DNA of 64,000 nucleotides. Source: Trissonchulus latispiculum. Lineage: Eukaryota; Nematoda; Enoplea; Enoplida; Ironidae. Every line of letters starts with the position of its first letter. Position 1 is the first letter of the stretch. The notes beneath the pieces are model-generated. The model was not told where the DNA came from and did no database searches. It was given only the letters and a program-made list of their open reading frames with translations. Shown in pieces: positions 53,856 through 64,000 of the stretch. A program made the position numbers and the translations under genes. Location of the stretch: assembly GCA_030248195.1 (NCBI GenBank), contig JASAND010028335.1, forward strand, positions 62,001 to 126,000. Direction: 5' to 3'.

Positions 53856-55156
53856 TGTGTCACGGTATGATTTTTCCCCCTTTAAAATTTCTCCCCCGGA
53901 AAAACTACACCGGTGTGAATTTTTCCTCCGGAAAAATTACACCGGTGTGAGTTTTCCGGGGGGAAATTTTGCGCCAATGCAAGAAATAATGCTTATTTCA
54001 GTTTCTAAGTTGAGTTTGGCTCATAATCGAAGCAACTAATTATGCTTTGAAGATGAAATATGATTAGCGCAATCCGCCAAAATTCATTCATTACTTGTAT
54101 TTGATAAATCTTAATAAGGGAAAAATTCTTAAATAAATGATAACTTCTAATCGTTTTTAGGGTTCTAATATATTGTGTTTCCATTCCTAAGTAAAAACAA
54201 ATAATTTAAAACATTGGAGATTTTATGTCCGAGTCAGAGCTCAAATCTTTAAAATAGGGCAAAGCATAAAATCAGTTTAATTAAAATTTATTTTTACGTT
54301 TATTTTAGAAATTCTGTTGAATTACTTGGAGATAAAATTTTCAGTTTGAAAATGGAATTTTATTTAATTGAAAGTAATCTAAATTTTTCACGTTTACTTG
54401 AATGTTCTAAGCTTTCCTTGCAAATGTTCCCTAAGGAATGATTTCACTATTAACCTGTGGTTGAGTTGAACTCTGAGACTAAAGTTGTCAAAATTTCAAT
54501 CATGTATGTTTTCAGTTTTTTATTTTCTACTTAGGGCTGGGGCCTTTTCAAAAAAGGGTAGAGTAGATTTAAAATTAGGTCGATCCCTTTCGAGAAAGAG
54601 TTAAAAGAGGGAAACTCAAGCTTGAGTGGAATTAAAACTAGTTAGAATTTAGAACATGGAATTTAAACTCTACTCTACTCTACCCTTTAGTGAAAAGGCC
54701 CGTGGAAATAAAACATAAGATATCAGAAAATTAGAAACCTAGAAACATTAAAGTTGACATTTATTACAAATTTTTCTGAATACAAAAATGCGAGAAAAAG
54801 CAGTTGAAGAAAACAATCACTTTAATTATAATCTTGCAAAATTTCTAATTTTTCAAGAAATTTTATAGATTATTATATATTTCACAATTTAATTTTGTAC
54901 CTCAGACAAACTATTATAACGAATAATTATTTTGGCGGATTGCGCTAATCATATTCCATCTTCAAAGTATAATTAGTTGTTTCGATTATGGGCCAAACTC
55001 AATTTATAAGCTGAAATCTGCACTATTTCTTGCTTTGGTGTAATATTTCCCCCCGGAAAATTCACGTAATGTGTAATAATTGCGGGGGGAAATCCACACC
55101 GGTGGAGTTTTTCCGGGGGGAAATTTTATACCGGGGGCAAAACTGCACAGTGACAA
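53856..55156. mobile_element. 1.3-kb inverted-repeat element with CCGGAAAAA/CACCGGTGT ends
   Basis: Arms 53856-54090 and 54935-55156 pair, sharing GGCGGATTGCGCTAATCATA and repeated TTTCCGGGGGGAAATTT and ACACCGGTGT motifs near each end. The middle 850 bp is AT-rich and unpaired. No coding capacity. Confidence 0.82.
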
Positions 55157-55788
55157 GTTCCACCTCAGAAATGGTCAAGTTTTATGGATTTTGAGTGGTG
55201 GGTGGGTAATCGAGATAAGAACCAAAAAGGCTCCCGGGGTATTTTTGTGTAAAATACCTGCTAAGTGGCAACCTTGGCATGCATACTAAATGCTCCACTA
55301 TCGCTGGAAAAACTGGGTCGTGTTACTTCAAAAACTACATTCTTGACGATAGCAGCCTATGGGATTGGGATAGTAGTTGGGAGATAACCATGCCTTAGAT
55401 AATTGGCCTCTATGGGTCCTTCAAACTGACGACTTTACTTTAATTATACGACTTGCGTAGCTCTAAAAGCAATGATTCCTGCAAAAATGACAAGTTTTGG
55501 GCGCCAAAATAAGAAAATTGGTAACATCTCAAGACCGCAAAAAGCTAGAAAGTTACTTCAAAAACAAAAATGTAGAGCACAACATCTTTCGAATGAATTG
55601 TATTAGTCATAGCCGTACAGCTACTGTCTACGTGTCAGAAATAGGCAAAAACCGCCCTGAACATAGACGTCGAATTTTCGAAGCGGAATTGCGGGGAGGC
55701 TGTTAATGCTACAGGAACTTATTTTGGAAAGCTTCGTCAAGTTCCGTCATGACCGTCAATCAAGAATACATGCCCAAAAGGAATTATC
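55157..55788. other. Non-coding, nothing recognised
   Basis: No repeat ends or protein-like frames beyond chance. Confidence 0.3.
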
Positions 55789-56634
55789 ACCTTAAGGTGG
55801 TGGTATCCTTTTTTTGCCGTGTTTTTATGGTGATTTTTTAACCCTCTTCTGCCCAAGACTTCCCGAAGAAAGCGGCTCAAAACGACCAATTTTACATTTT
55901 TGGCTGCCGTTTTTACTGAGAGCATCTACATTTTCGAATCCAGCGTTTTTGGGTCGCCGATGCACCCAAAAAGTTAGAAACCGTTAAAGTCCGATAAAAT
56001 ACGAATTTTTGCTAAACTCTCATTGCAAAAATCCGACAAATTTATTTCTAGGCGCAATACTTGATTTTGAGACGGGATCAACTATAGATTAATTTAATCT
56101 GCACAGCTTCCATTATCACTCAGCAGCACGGCATTGCCGCCAACTATAATTACAACCGATGCTGGATTCGTTTAAAATAAACACAAAAACATAGCGCACA
56201 ATTTGCAGAATTATTCATTCCGCCAAAGGCCGCCGGGACTTTATTTCGTTAGCAACTATTGAACCTATTACTCCAAATTGTAGTGAGAGTGTAAAGAAAA
56301 AATGCAGCATGTAATCAGAGCGCCATTGTGCAACCGGTGTCTCCTATTTGAAAAAGATACCAAAATCACCAATTGTGCCAAATGGCAGCCGCGGGCATAA
56401 AAGGGTTAAAACACTATACTTTCGCAATTCTGGGAGTTGGAAAGAGCTTTATACATCATTTCAAAGCATATTATTAGGATATTCACATGAGTTCACGACA
56501 CCAGAAAAACTAGCAGAAAATTAGCAATAATTTTATGACATAACAGCTGAACATAGACCACAACGTTTTGAACATCGATTTCTCAAAACTGTAGAATCTG
56601 GCAAAGGTTTTTTGTGCCACGATATGAAGGTATA

Positions 56635-56682
56635 TAGGCCAGGTGCTGTTTTCCTTTCTTTTCCTTTCCTTTCCTTTATGTA
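56635..56682. repeat. (CCTTT)n microsatellite
   Basis: Short run of TTTCC pentamers. Confidence 0.8.
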
Positions 56683-57608
56683 ATTAGCTAAAACTTACGA
56701 AATAACCTATTTTCGTGCTCTTTAACATTCTGTGACCAGTCCTGTATTTTTAGGCGAAAAGATAAGAAAGCTTTGGTTTTTGCCATTATATTTTCAGTAC
56801 GAAGTCGAGATACCGGATTGATTGCTATGGCAGAAAAGATGGCACCGAAAGGAATAACTTTGTTTTTACAACCTTTGAGCTATCTCCAGTCAGTATAAGC
56901 AAAAAGGATTTTGGGTCAAAAAATGGCCATTTTTAAGGAAATCAGTTTTTTCAAAATTACTGCCAAACCGTACGGATAATTTTGGTTTATTGATACTCAA
57001 TCGATAAATAGTCTAATTGTACATTTTATCGATGCTTATTAGTTGGAGATCGTTGTTTTAAGCTAGAGATGTTGTAGAAAAACCATTTTGGCAAAACTAC
57101 GATGATTTTTGTCCTGAAAATCACTTTCTTAAAAATTACCTAATGGATTCGAATGATATTTAATAGGCTGAAAATTCGCACTATTGCAGAGGATTTTCTT
57201 GGTTTGAGCTAAAACATCTCCTGCATGGAAACGCAAAGAAAATTGGCGAAATTTCATGTTATCGCACATTTGGCGGATCTTCTGGAGCATTAAAACCTGT
57301 TGAGCCAAATCCGAAAAAATGTCCCTCGACTTACATGTCCTTCACATCATGGCACAAAAAACTTTTGGCAGATTCTACAGTTTTGAGAAATCGGTGTTCA
57401 AAAATTTTTGGTCTATATGCAGCCGGTCAGATGTCAGCATGTCAGAAAATTTTTCCAAATTTTTTTGCTAATTTTGCTGGTTTCGTTAACTCATGTGAAC
57501 GTCCTGAAGCTTTAAAACGATGTATAAAGCTCTTTCCAACCCCCAAAACTGCGAAAGTCATAGCATTTTAAAAATCACCATAGAAGCACTGCTCAAAAGG
57601 ATACCTGT

Positions 57609-58018
57609 TAGAGATGAGCATTTCGGCCCGTCGGCCGCGGGCCGGGCCGGGCCGACAAAATTTTATAACTGCGGGCCGGCGCGGGCCGAAACGGGCCGGA
57701 TCGACTATAGAAAATGTTCTAAAATCGCTAAAATTAGCTAAATATCTACTCATTCTGGCTATTTTACAGCAAAATTTAACATTTTGTACTAGCATAATTT
57801 AGCGTTTCCATATTGCATTGGAGCCTTTGAAATAATATTGTTAGTAAAATTTTGGAAATTTTCTTTTGGCGGGCCGGGCCGGGCCGAATCTTGGAGCGGG
57901 CCTGGCCGGGCCGGGCCGAAAAATTTTGCCAGCGGGCCGGGCCGGGCGGGGTCGAGCAAGATTTTGGAGCGGGCCGAGCCGGGCCGGGCCGAAAAAATCA
58001 GGCCCGTGCTCATCTCTG
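57609..58018. mobile_element. hAT-like MITE with GGGCC subterminal repeats
   Basis: Right end read inward is CAGAGATGAGCACGGGCC; left end is TAGAGATGAGCATTTCGGCC. Duplicated flank ATACCT (57601-57606, 58019-58024), the outer two bases of the 8-bp pair having diverged. Many GGGCCGGGCC repeats lie inside both ends. Interrupts the right end of the element at 55789-58041. Confidence 0.87.
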
Positions 58019-58099
58019 ATACCTACCATCACCTTAAGGTGCGGTTTCCCTTCGGGTATTTTTGAATCATACGGCTTTAATCCTTTAAGTAGGTGGCCA

Positions 58100-58690
58100 A
58101 ACTTGCGAAATAACCTATTTCCGTGCTCGTTAACATTTTGGGACCAGTCCCGGATTTTTAGGCCGAAAGATAAAGTTTTGGCTTTTGGCCTTAGACTTCC
58201 AGTAGGTAGACGAGACACCGGATTGGTTGTTATGTCTGAAGAGGGCACGAAAATGTACATTTTTGCTTCTACAACGTTTGAGCTATCACTAGTAGTTAAT
58301 TAAGTATATATATGCAAAAAAAACCATTTTTAGGGTCAACAAATGACCATTTTCGAAGAAATCAGTTTTTTCAAAATTACTGCCAAATCTTAGGAACAAT
58401 TTTGGCCCATTTATACTCAATTGATACATTTTATCTATTTTATATTATTTAATCCAGATGCACATTTTATGAATCCCTATTACTCGGACTTTATTGCTTT
58501 CAGCTAGAGATTTGGCCGAAAAACCATTTTTGCAAAACTGCGGTTATTTTGTTTTGACCATCGATTTCTCAAAAACTACTCGACAGATTCCGGAGATTTT
58601 TGGCACGGTGAAAATTCGCACTATTGCGGAGGGAAGTTTTTCGCTTGTTTTGGGTAAAACGCTCCCAGTTTCGAGAAAAGTTTGTGCAAA
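58100..58690. repeat. Diverged direct copy of 56685-57260
   Basis: The two share blocks in the same order and orientation: GAAATAACCTATTT, AAATCAGTTTTTTCAAAATT, GAAAAACCATTTT and GAAAATTCGCACTATTGC. A second copy of the same transposon family, cut on the right by the hAT-like element at 58757. Confidence 0.85.
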
Positions 58691-58756
58691 TTTTAAAAAT
58701 GTAGTATTTACGTACATTCTGCATGAAAATGTTACGATGCCTTGTATGGTATATAT

Positions 58757-60942
58757 CAGAGATGAAGCCGAGTCACCGGGTCAGGAGCTCTGACCCGGTA
58801 TTTTTGATTGGAGGAATTTTTTGCTGTTATCGGATAGTTTTCAAAGTTTTACCAGTTTTTGCCAACTGAAAACTTCAATAATTACTCTAAAACTAGCAAT
58901 AGGAATATTCTTAACTTAATCGTGTAGTTTTTTAAATGCTTGTCGCTGTAGTAGTGTCCTCATAATATTTGTAATGTCCTGTCGAGCTTAGATCTAGGTT
59001 TGAAACTACAATCATTGCGTTGAATCTTAACTAGAAAATGAAAACTATTACATGGGCCCTGAGAGTCTGAAATCTTTATCTTAAAATCTAAAATTCTCCA
59101 TGCTCCATCTACTCTACGTGATTTATTGCTGCTGCCATTATTTTTGGAGGGAGAGGGTCAGACTGTGGGTTTCAAATCTCGGTAAGAAGGAAAATCTCAG
59201 CAAAACAAGGTTTACAGATTCTGAGTTTTACTTTGCATTTTTTGCAATTGTTATGGCTTACTACGTATCTTCAGGAACCAATTGTGATTGATTTTATTTC
59301 ATATTCTCTGAATCCAAGCCATACGAAAAAATATTTCCAAAGAATTTCCGCTGAGTGAAACTTCAAACATACAACTAAATGAAATATTTTACTAAAATAT
59401 ATAATGATAATACAGAAAACTGCTAATGTTAAACCCTATGATTAGACTTTGGCAAAGTATTTTGTTCCATCCAATTTGTTTGATTCAAAAAGCTATGTAG
59501 TTTACTTCACGTTACTAAGTGCAAAATCGTGCAAATCGTTTTGACTTTTTCCGGCTTATAGTGAAGTGAAACGGATCGGAACGGCAGTAAAAAATTTAAC
59601 CGATCCGAGCCAGTAAAATTATTTGTCGATCCGATCCGATCCGGCGATCAGGGTTCGCTTCTTCAAAAAGCTAGATGAAATTTATTTTAAAGTCGGATTT
59701 ACAGTGTCAAACACATCTTGAACATAAATTTGACTGATCTAGCTTAATTTTATTATTCCGATAAACAAATGCATAAGGAATTAAGAAAGATAAAAGATAA
59801 AAGCTGAAATAAAATTTCAGAAAAACAGAGAGCTAGATAATGAACGTTACGTACTGAGCAAATATTGCGTAAACAAAGAAAATACAAAAGCACTTTATCA
59901 GTTAAAAGCTATAAGGCTAATAATCAAGTTCTTCAAAACTAAAACTGTAACCTTTTGGATTACTGGATGTTCCTGGATGGAACTCAATTAGAATTTTGTT
60001 AGAGAGTTGGAGACTGAAAATGAAGCTTGAATAGCTTAAACAGCATAATCTTCAACATCTGTTTCATATTTTGGGTTGGGAGGTATTTTAAACATTTTTT
60101 GCAACTTTTTCAAAACTCAATTACTTGTAAAGTACTTGTACTTGAACTTGTGTTTACAGTTCTCAAGTCTGACAAACTTGTTCAGCAAAATTTCCGTAAG
60201 TCGGAGGAAAAGCTTCATGAAACATTAACAACTTGAGCTTACGGTTCATGTGCAAGTACTTTCAATGCAAAGTATTCAAGGGAAAACTTACAAGATTTTA
60301 TTAAATTGGTCCCAGATCTTGCTTTTTCACGTATAGATGCCATCGCATATAATGGGATGTACGCAAGTACTAAGCAAATTAGTAACTTGAAGCTACTGTT
60401 CACTATGTGCGAATCTATGCAGCTTATATTCTCCCTGAGAAACTAAAAACTTGGGGCAGCAAACGTTGTAAAAGGAAAATAGGAAAAGGAAACGTTTGCG
60501 CAAAAAAATCATGTTTGGTGATAATTCTGAGTAAGGCGAGGTTGTCATTTATATATATGATGATTGAAATTTAGCCGGATCGCCGATCCGACTGCCTCAA
60601 GCGATCCGATCCAAGCCGAACCGACAAACCTACCGATCCGATCCGATCCGATCCGATCCAGCTTCCGGATCGCGGATCGGATCGGTTTTGCCGATCCGGT
60701 CCACATCACTACCGGCTTACTTACAATATTCACTTTCCAATGCTACTACTTTAAGGAAAGCAAAACTTTTGCCCAACTTGATATTTTAGTCGTCAAAAAT
60801 GTCCAAAATGGTAAAAACACTCACCGCACCCCAATAAAGTATTTTTAATTTTTTGCAAGCTTAAACCTGAATTTTCAAAAATACCGGGTCACCGGGTCAG
60901 GGGTCGACCGGGTCAGTAAATAGTGACCCGGTTTTATCTCTG
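58757..60942. mobile_element. hAT-like non-autonomous element with ACCCGG subterminal repeats
   Basis: Left CAGAGATGAAGCCGAGTCAC and right end (inward CAGAGATAAAACCGGGTCAC) are inverted. Flanks GTATATAT and ATATATAT match at 7 of 8. Same family as 31635-32420, with long internal similarity (TGTCCTCATAAT, ATTTGTAATGTCCTGTC). A second hAT-like element is nested inside at 59559-60711. Confidence 0.87.
59559..60711. mobile_element. Nested hAT-like element, TSD CCGGCTTA, CGGATC repeats
   Basis: A perfect 8-bp duplication CCGGCTTA (59551-59558, 60712-60719). Inverted ends TAGTGAAGTGAAACGGATCG and CGATCCGGTCCACATCACTA. Subterminal CCGATCC repeats at both ends (59590-59650, 60575-60700). Interior 1 kb is AT-rich and non-coding. 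Confidence 0.93.
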
Positions 60943-62127
60943 ATATATATAACCTGAAATTATGGATATTATTTGAAAAAATGAATAAACAGCGCGGTAT
61001 ACCAACAGCGCCTACCATATCAAAAAATCTTAAAAGCAGGAAACGGTTCAAAAAATGATATGAAATGCTGAAAGCTAATAGTTTTAAATTTGAAAACTAC
61101 AGCCGCTTCCGGGGTTGATTCAAGAAATTTTAAATGCAGTTAAGATATTTGAAAGACAAAAATATTAAAATTTAATTTAGTGCGGAATTAGCTACCTTCT
61201 TTCACACAGACATACATTTAGTTCCTAACAACAGATTTGGTATACCGACGCCTCTTTCTATTTTTGTACCTTCACTCTTTCGAATTCTGTGCCAGAAGCC
61301 GAAAAAGTTCTTGAAAGAATAAAAAAATAGAAAAAAAAACTAGCAGTTAAATGTTTCTTTTCTGCTCCCACAAAATTTAATTGTTTTTCGGAGATAATGT
61401 TGACTCCAGCTTGCTTCCAAAGAATAATTAGTTGCGTTTTAGAAGTAAAAGTGCTCAAAATAATGAAAATAATAAACTACAGGTACATACAAGCTTATAG
61501 TCATTCGAATGCTCTTACCAAAACCTACAACTACAACTCAAAGTATATATTCTTCGTCCATCCCTTAAAGTTTAGAAATAATAAGGAAAATTGATTTTCA
61601 AAGCTTATTTGATTTTGGTTTGGTTTGGTTTGCGAGTTGGTTTCTCTGCTCTGTAGCATCTCTGCCGAAGCACAGCAAGGAAAATACAAAATTTTGAATA
61701 TGGCGACTAGATTCTTTTGAACAGGGATTTCTCTCAACTCATTCAAGCAATTAGAAAGCGGCACTACGAACACATTTTAGGGGAAACGGTTGAGGGAAAT
61801 TTTAAAGTTTAATGTTTGGTCATTTTGTTCAGGAGAAATAAGCGTCCAAACTTGAAACTTTTGGCGAAAATCTGACAAAGTTTCCCTCTTTCTCAAAGCA
61901 TTGAGTTTGTTTGTTCATTAAGCAATTTCAGAATTTAGAATTTAGAATTTAGCAATTTAGAAAGTAGAGACAGAGCTATATCAGAATAGTTCATTGAATT
62001 ATTTGTTAACTATTTTTGAAATGTCAACAACTGTTCGACTTAGTAATCGCCAATTTAGAATTATTCTCTAATAATTCTGCATTTGCGCCAATTCAGTTCT
62101 AAAAAACATATCTGCTGTAATTCATTA
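60943..62127. other. 1.2 kb, nothing recognised apart from simple repeats
   Basis: Includes short TTTGG (61615-61635) and AGAATTT (61930-61955) repeats. No exon or element ends found. Confidence 0.35.
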
Positions 62128-62315
62128 CTTCATATTTGCTGTAATTTTTGAATGATAGCGTTTTAAAAACGTGCTGATTTTGCTTGTTTTGTGTAATTGT
62201 TAAACCGGATATGAGATATTATCCCATACGCTTAGCTTTGTTGCACGCAATATAACTTATTTTTGAACCATTTTTAAAACGCTATCATTCAAAAATTACA
62301 GCATATATGAAGTAA
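62128..62315. mobile_element. Small palindromic element (~190 bp)
   Basis: CTTCATATTTGCTGTAATTT and its inverse at the right end frame arms of about 44 bp including TTGAATGATAGCGTTTTAAA. Confidence 0.85.
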
Positions 62316-62354
62316 TTTGAGGTTGATGCTTGTTAGGGATAGAAGAAATATCAT

Positions 62355-62895
62355 TTTAATGAAATAATTTGACTTCCGGACCAACCGGATACTGAGATAA
62401 TAGCTCATGAAATCTCAAATTTCAAAGCCCAGAACCGGAAATGGACCGGATTACTTTGACACCGGTAAAATGAAAGTAGCCTCCCAAATATTCATTGTGC
62501 CAAAAACTAACATTTTTTATCCGCGATTCCGAGCACCAGACCGGAAAAACCGATTTTTGCGGTTTTTTTCGCAACGGATACGACCATAAATCACGCAATT
62601 TTGGTACAAATTGGACAAAACTTCGTATATAGACTAATTTCGACCCTTTGAATCTAAAAATTCAATCAGCGAAACTGTACGACCTACCCCTCTTGCTGTA
62701 CAGTTTTTGTGACCTAGACATCCGGTTACCGGACATAGACCGGATGTGACCGGACTTTCGGAGATGACTTGGGCCAAGGACCAATATGCTAGAGTATGAA
62801 ATAATTAGCATTCTCTTTCCGAATCTGAAGTGTTGTTATCGATTTCGCATCCGGTAACCGAATATAGACCGGATATGATGGTTTTACCGGATCCT
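62355..62895. repeat. ACCGGAT-rich stretch
   Basis: ACCGGAT/ATCCGGT motifs recur in both orientations at both edges (62382, 62450, 62710-62750, 62850-62890), as in the subterminal repeats of the hAT-like elements nearby. Element ends not fixed. Confidence 0.5.
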
Positions 62896-62904
62896 CCTCC
62901 TCCT

Positions 62905-63004
62905 GAGGTTTCTAAAAATATATACTTTATACAGGCTAACTTCAAAGGTTAACTCAGGACAAGCGCTCACAGTTCGGTTCCAAGAATTTTTGGTCAGACT
63001 TTAG
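62905..63004. mobile_element. End fragment of the TA-type palindromic MITE
   Basis: Matches the right end of 6526-7691 (CTCAGGACA-GCGCTCACA, GGTTCCAAGAATTTTTGGTC, AGACTTTA) with scattered differences. Truncated on its left. Confidence 0.88.
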
Positions 63005-63134
63005 TTTCAGCTGCGGAGACGTTAAAAATTATGCATCAGAATAAAATGCTGCTGGATTATGAGATCCAGGCCCAACATCCGACTTTTGCATTTTACATTT
63101 TACAATTTTAATTTCACATTTGGCAAAAGCTCAG

Positions 63135-63250
63135 TTTTTCAGCCTGGAACTGGCCGGTTCCAAATTCTACCGGTTCCGGGTCCGGTTCTAAAAATCCTTC
63201 CGGTTCGGTTCCGGTTCCTACCGGTTCTAGTGGAACCGGCCCCAGCTCTA
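63135..63250. mobile_element. CCGGTTCC-rich element end
   Basis: Repeated CCGGTTCC/GGAACCGG motifs ending CCGGCCCCAGCTCTAG. Organisation matches a hAT-like subterminal array, but the second end and target duplication were not identified. Confidence 0.5.
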
Positions 63251-63345
63251 GTATAAAGCTCTTTCCAACTGTTACGAAAGTTGTGAAAGTTATAGCGTTT
63301 TAAAAATCACCACAAAAGCACTGCACAAAAGGATACCACCACCAA
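63251..63345. repeat. Partial copy of the 55789-58041 element's right end
   Basis: TATAAAGCTCTTTCCAAC, TTTTAAAAATCACCA, AAAAGCACTGC and AAAAGGATACCACCACC follow in the same order as at 57521-57606. Confidence 0.85.
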
Positions 63346-63349
63346 GTCT

Positions 63350-63745
63350 ACAGTCGAATAGAGCTGGCCCCGCGTTTCCGAGTTTCAAAATTTCCGCATT
63401 TTGAAATTGTTTTCCAATACCCACAAGATTGGTATCATTCAAAAACTCTTCCCGCCCTTCCCAAATTTTGTAATAAAATGAATTCTTGAAAATGCACTGT
63501 TCCCGGAATTCGAGAAAAACCGGTTTTTTCCGACTTTAAAAATTTTCTCCAATACCCACAATATGGATATAACTCAAAAGCTCTTGCTGAAGTGAGCAAG
63601 TCTTCTAATAGAACCAACTCGCAGAAATGAGCCCAGTTCTTCGAATTCACGAAAAACTTCCAAGCTAGAGGAAATCCAGAATTGTAGATTCAGGGAATTA
63701 GGTGCATTTTCAGAGATTAAATCTGTTACAAGACTTATCATTGTT
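63350..63745. mobile_element. Internal fragment of the TA-type palindromic MITE
   Basis: Follows 6737-7180 of the copy in the 3' LTR (CAGTCGAATAGAGCTGG, CCAATACCCACAAGAT, AATATGGATAT, GAACCAACTCG-AGAAATGAG) with many substitutions. An older copy lacking its right arm. Confidence 0.88.
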
Positions 63746-63884
63746 GGAGTTTACTCCAAAGGTTAATCTGCTATAAACGACCCCAGTTTGTACACGCATT
63801 TTTGGTCGTACGTACTATAGTTTTACGCAACGACTCAGCCTAATCCTAGTTTTACGCAAAATTCTTTGCTGAAACTTAATTTTA

Positions 63885-64000
63885 CCAAGAGTACATAAAT
63901 AAGAGTATGACAAGCGCCACACGCTATGCAGTCAGAGCCAAAACTATGCTATGTTCGCTGCTTACCCCTCCCCAAATTGACCCCCCTCACTCCGCCCCTA
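63885..64000. mobile_element. Left end of a second copy of the 12814-13211 MITE
   Basis: Shares CAAGAGTACATAA-TAAGAGTATG, CAGAGC-AAAACTATGCT and the following CCCC run. Cut by the window end. Confidence 0.8.

Larger units (their letters stand above)
55789..58041. mobile_element. Inverted-repeat element with palindromic CACCTTAAGGTG ends
   Basis: CACCTTAAGGTGGTGGTATCC at the left matches GGATACC...CACCTTAAGGTG at the right, interrupted by the MITE at 57609. Inner blocks GTTGGAAAGAGCTTTATACA (56430) and TGTATAAAGCTCTTTCCAAC (57520) also pair. Another partial copy of this inner block and end lies at 63251-63345. Confidence 0.8.

Overview
The window is eukaryotic, from an invertebrate animal with a repeat-rich genome. 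It holds a many-exon gene on the minus strand with consistent GT-AG introns, animal-type I-set immunoglobulin (Ig) domains, an LTR retrotransposon, a non-LTR retrotransposon and dozens of foldback/MITE-type DNA elements. An ecdysozoan (for example an enoplean nematode) would fit, but nothing here proves the species.

Left part (1-31 kb): one host gene, read right to left from about 30.9 kb to 8.4 kb and running off the left side of the visible exons. I reconstruct 25 coding exons (about 3.7 kb of coding sequence, 14 Ig domains or parts). Domain style (W-x-x-x-DG-x-PLPPG, G-x-L-x-I, D-x-G-x-Y-x-C) resembles the Ig array of perlecan/UNC-52. Seven consecutive domains (Ig3-Ig9) have lost both canonical cysteines and are built from repeated exon pairs, the second exon almost always 118 nt. 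Introns are loaded with mobile elements. (1) A 6.55-kb LTR element (1186-7735, TSD CAAG, tRNA-Leu-type primer site, LTRs 0.6% diverged) lacks pol, and its gag reads in frame into an envelope-like segment; a 1.17-kb palindromic element with TA target duplication sits inside its 3' LTR. (2) A 3.27-kb non-LTR element (19885-23152, 14-bp TSD) has a 2A-like motif, PHD finger, APE endonuclease and RNase H, but its reverse transcriptase core is deleted. (3) A 2.36-kb foldback element (25195-27554) carries ten 139-bp tandem units.

Right part (31-64 kb): no secure host exon; it is a stack of nested repeats. Two palindromes (34111-34774 and 34869-36262) lie beside (TA)n tracts. A 16-kb structure (36309-52326) with about 450-bp terminal inverted repeats is also bounded by (TA)n. 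It contains a TA-flanked palindrome, a 149/139-bp tandem array, a roughly 20-copy C-rich array with a MITE inserted (8-bp TSD), a foldback element with 51-bp subrepeats, and a 6.4-kb unclassified segment with a tRNA-like sequence and one protein-like terminal exon. From 52.4 to 64 kb come further palindromes and several hAT-like non-autonomous elements (8-bp TSDs, CAGAGATGA-type ends, short GC-rich subterminal repeats), some nested in each other.

The genes do not form a pathway. The biology here is a large extracellular Ig-repeat gene whose introns are a landing site for retrotransposons and foldback DNA elements. All calls come from reading the sequence; no database search was done.
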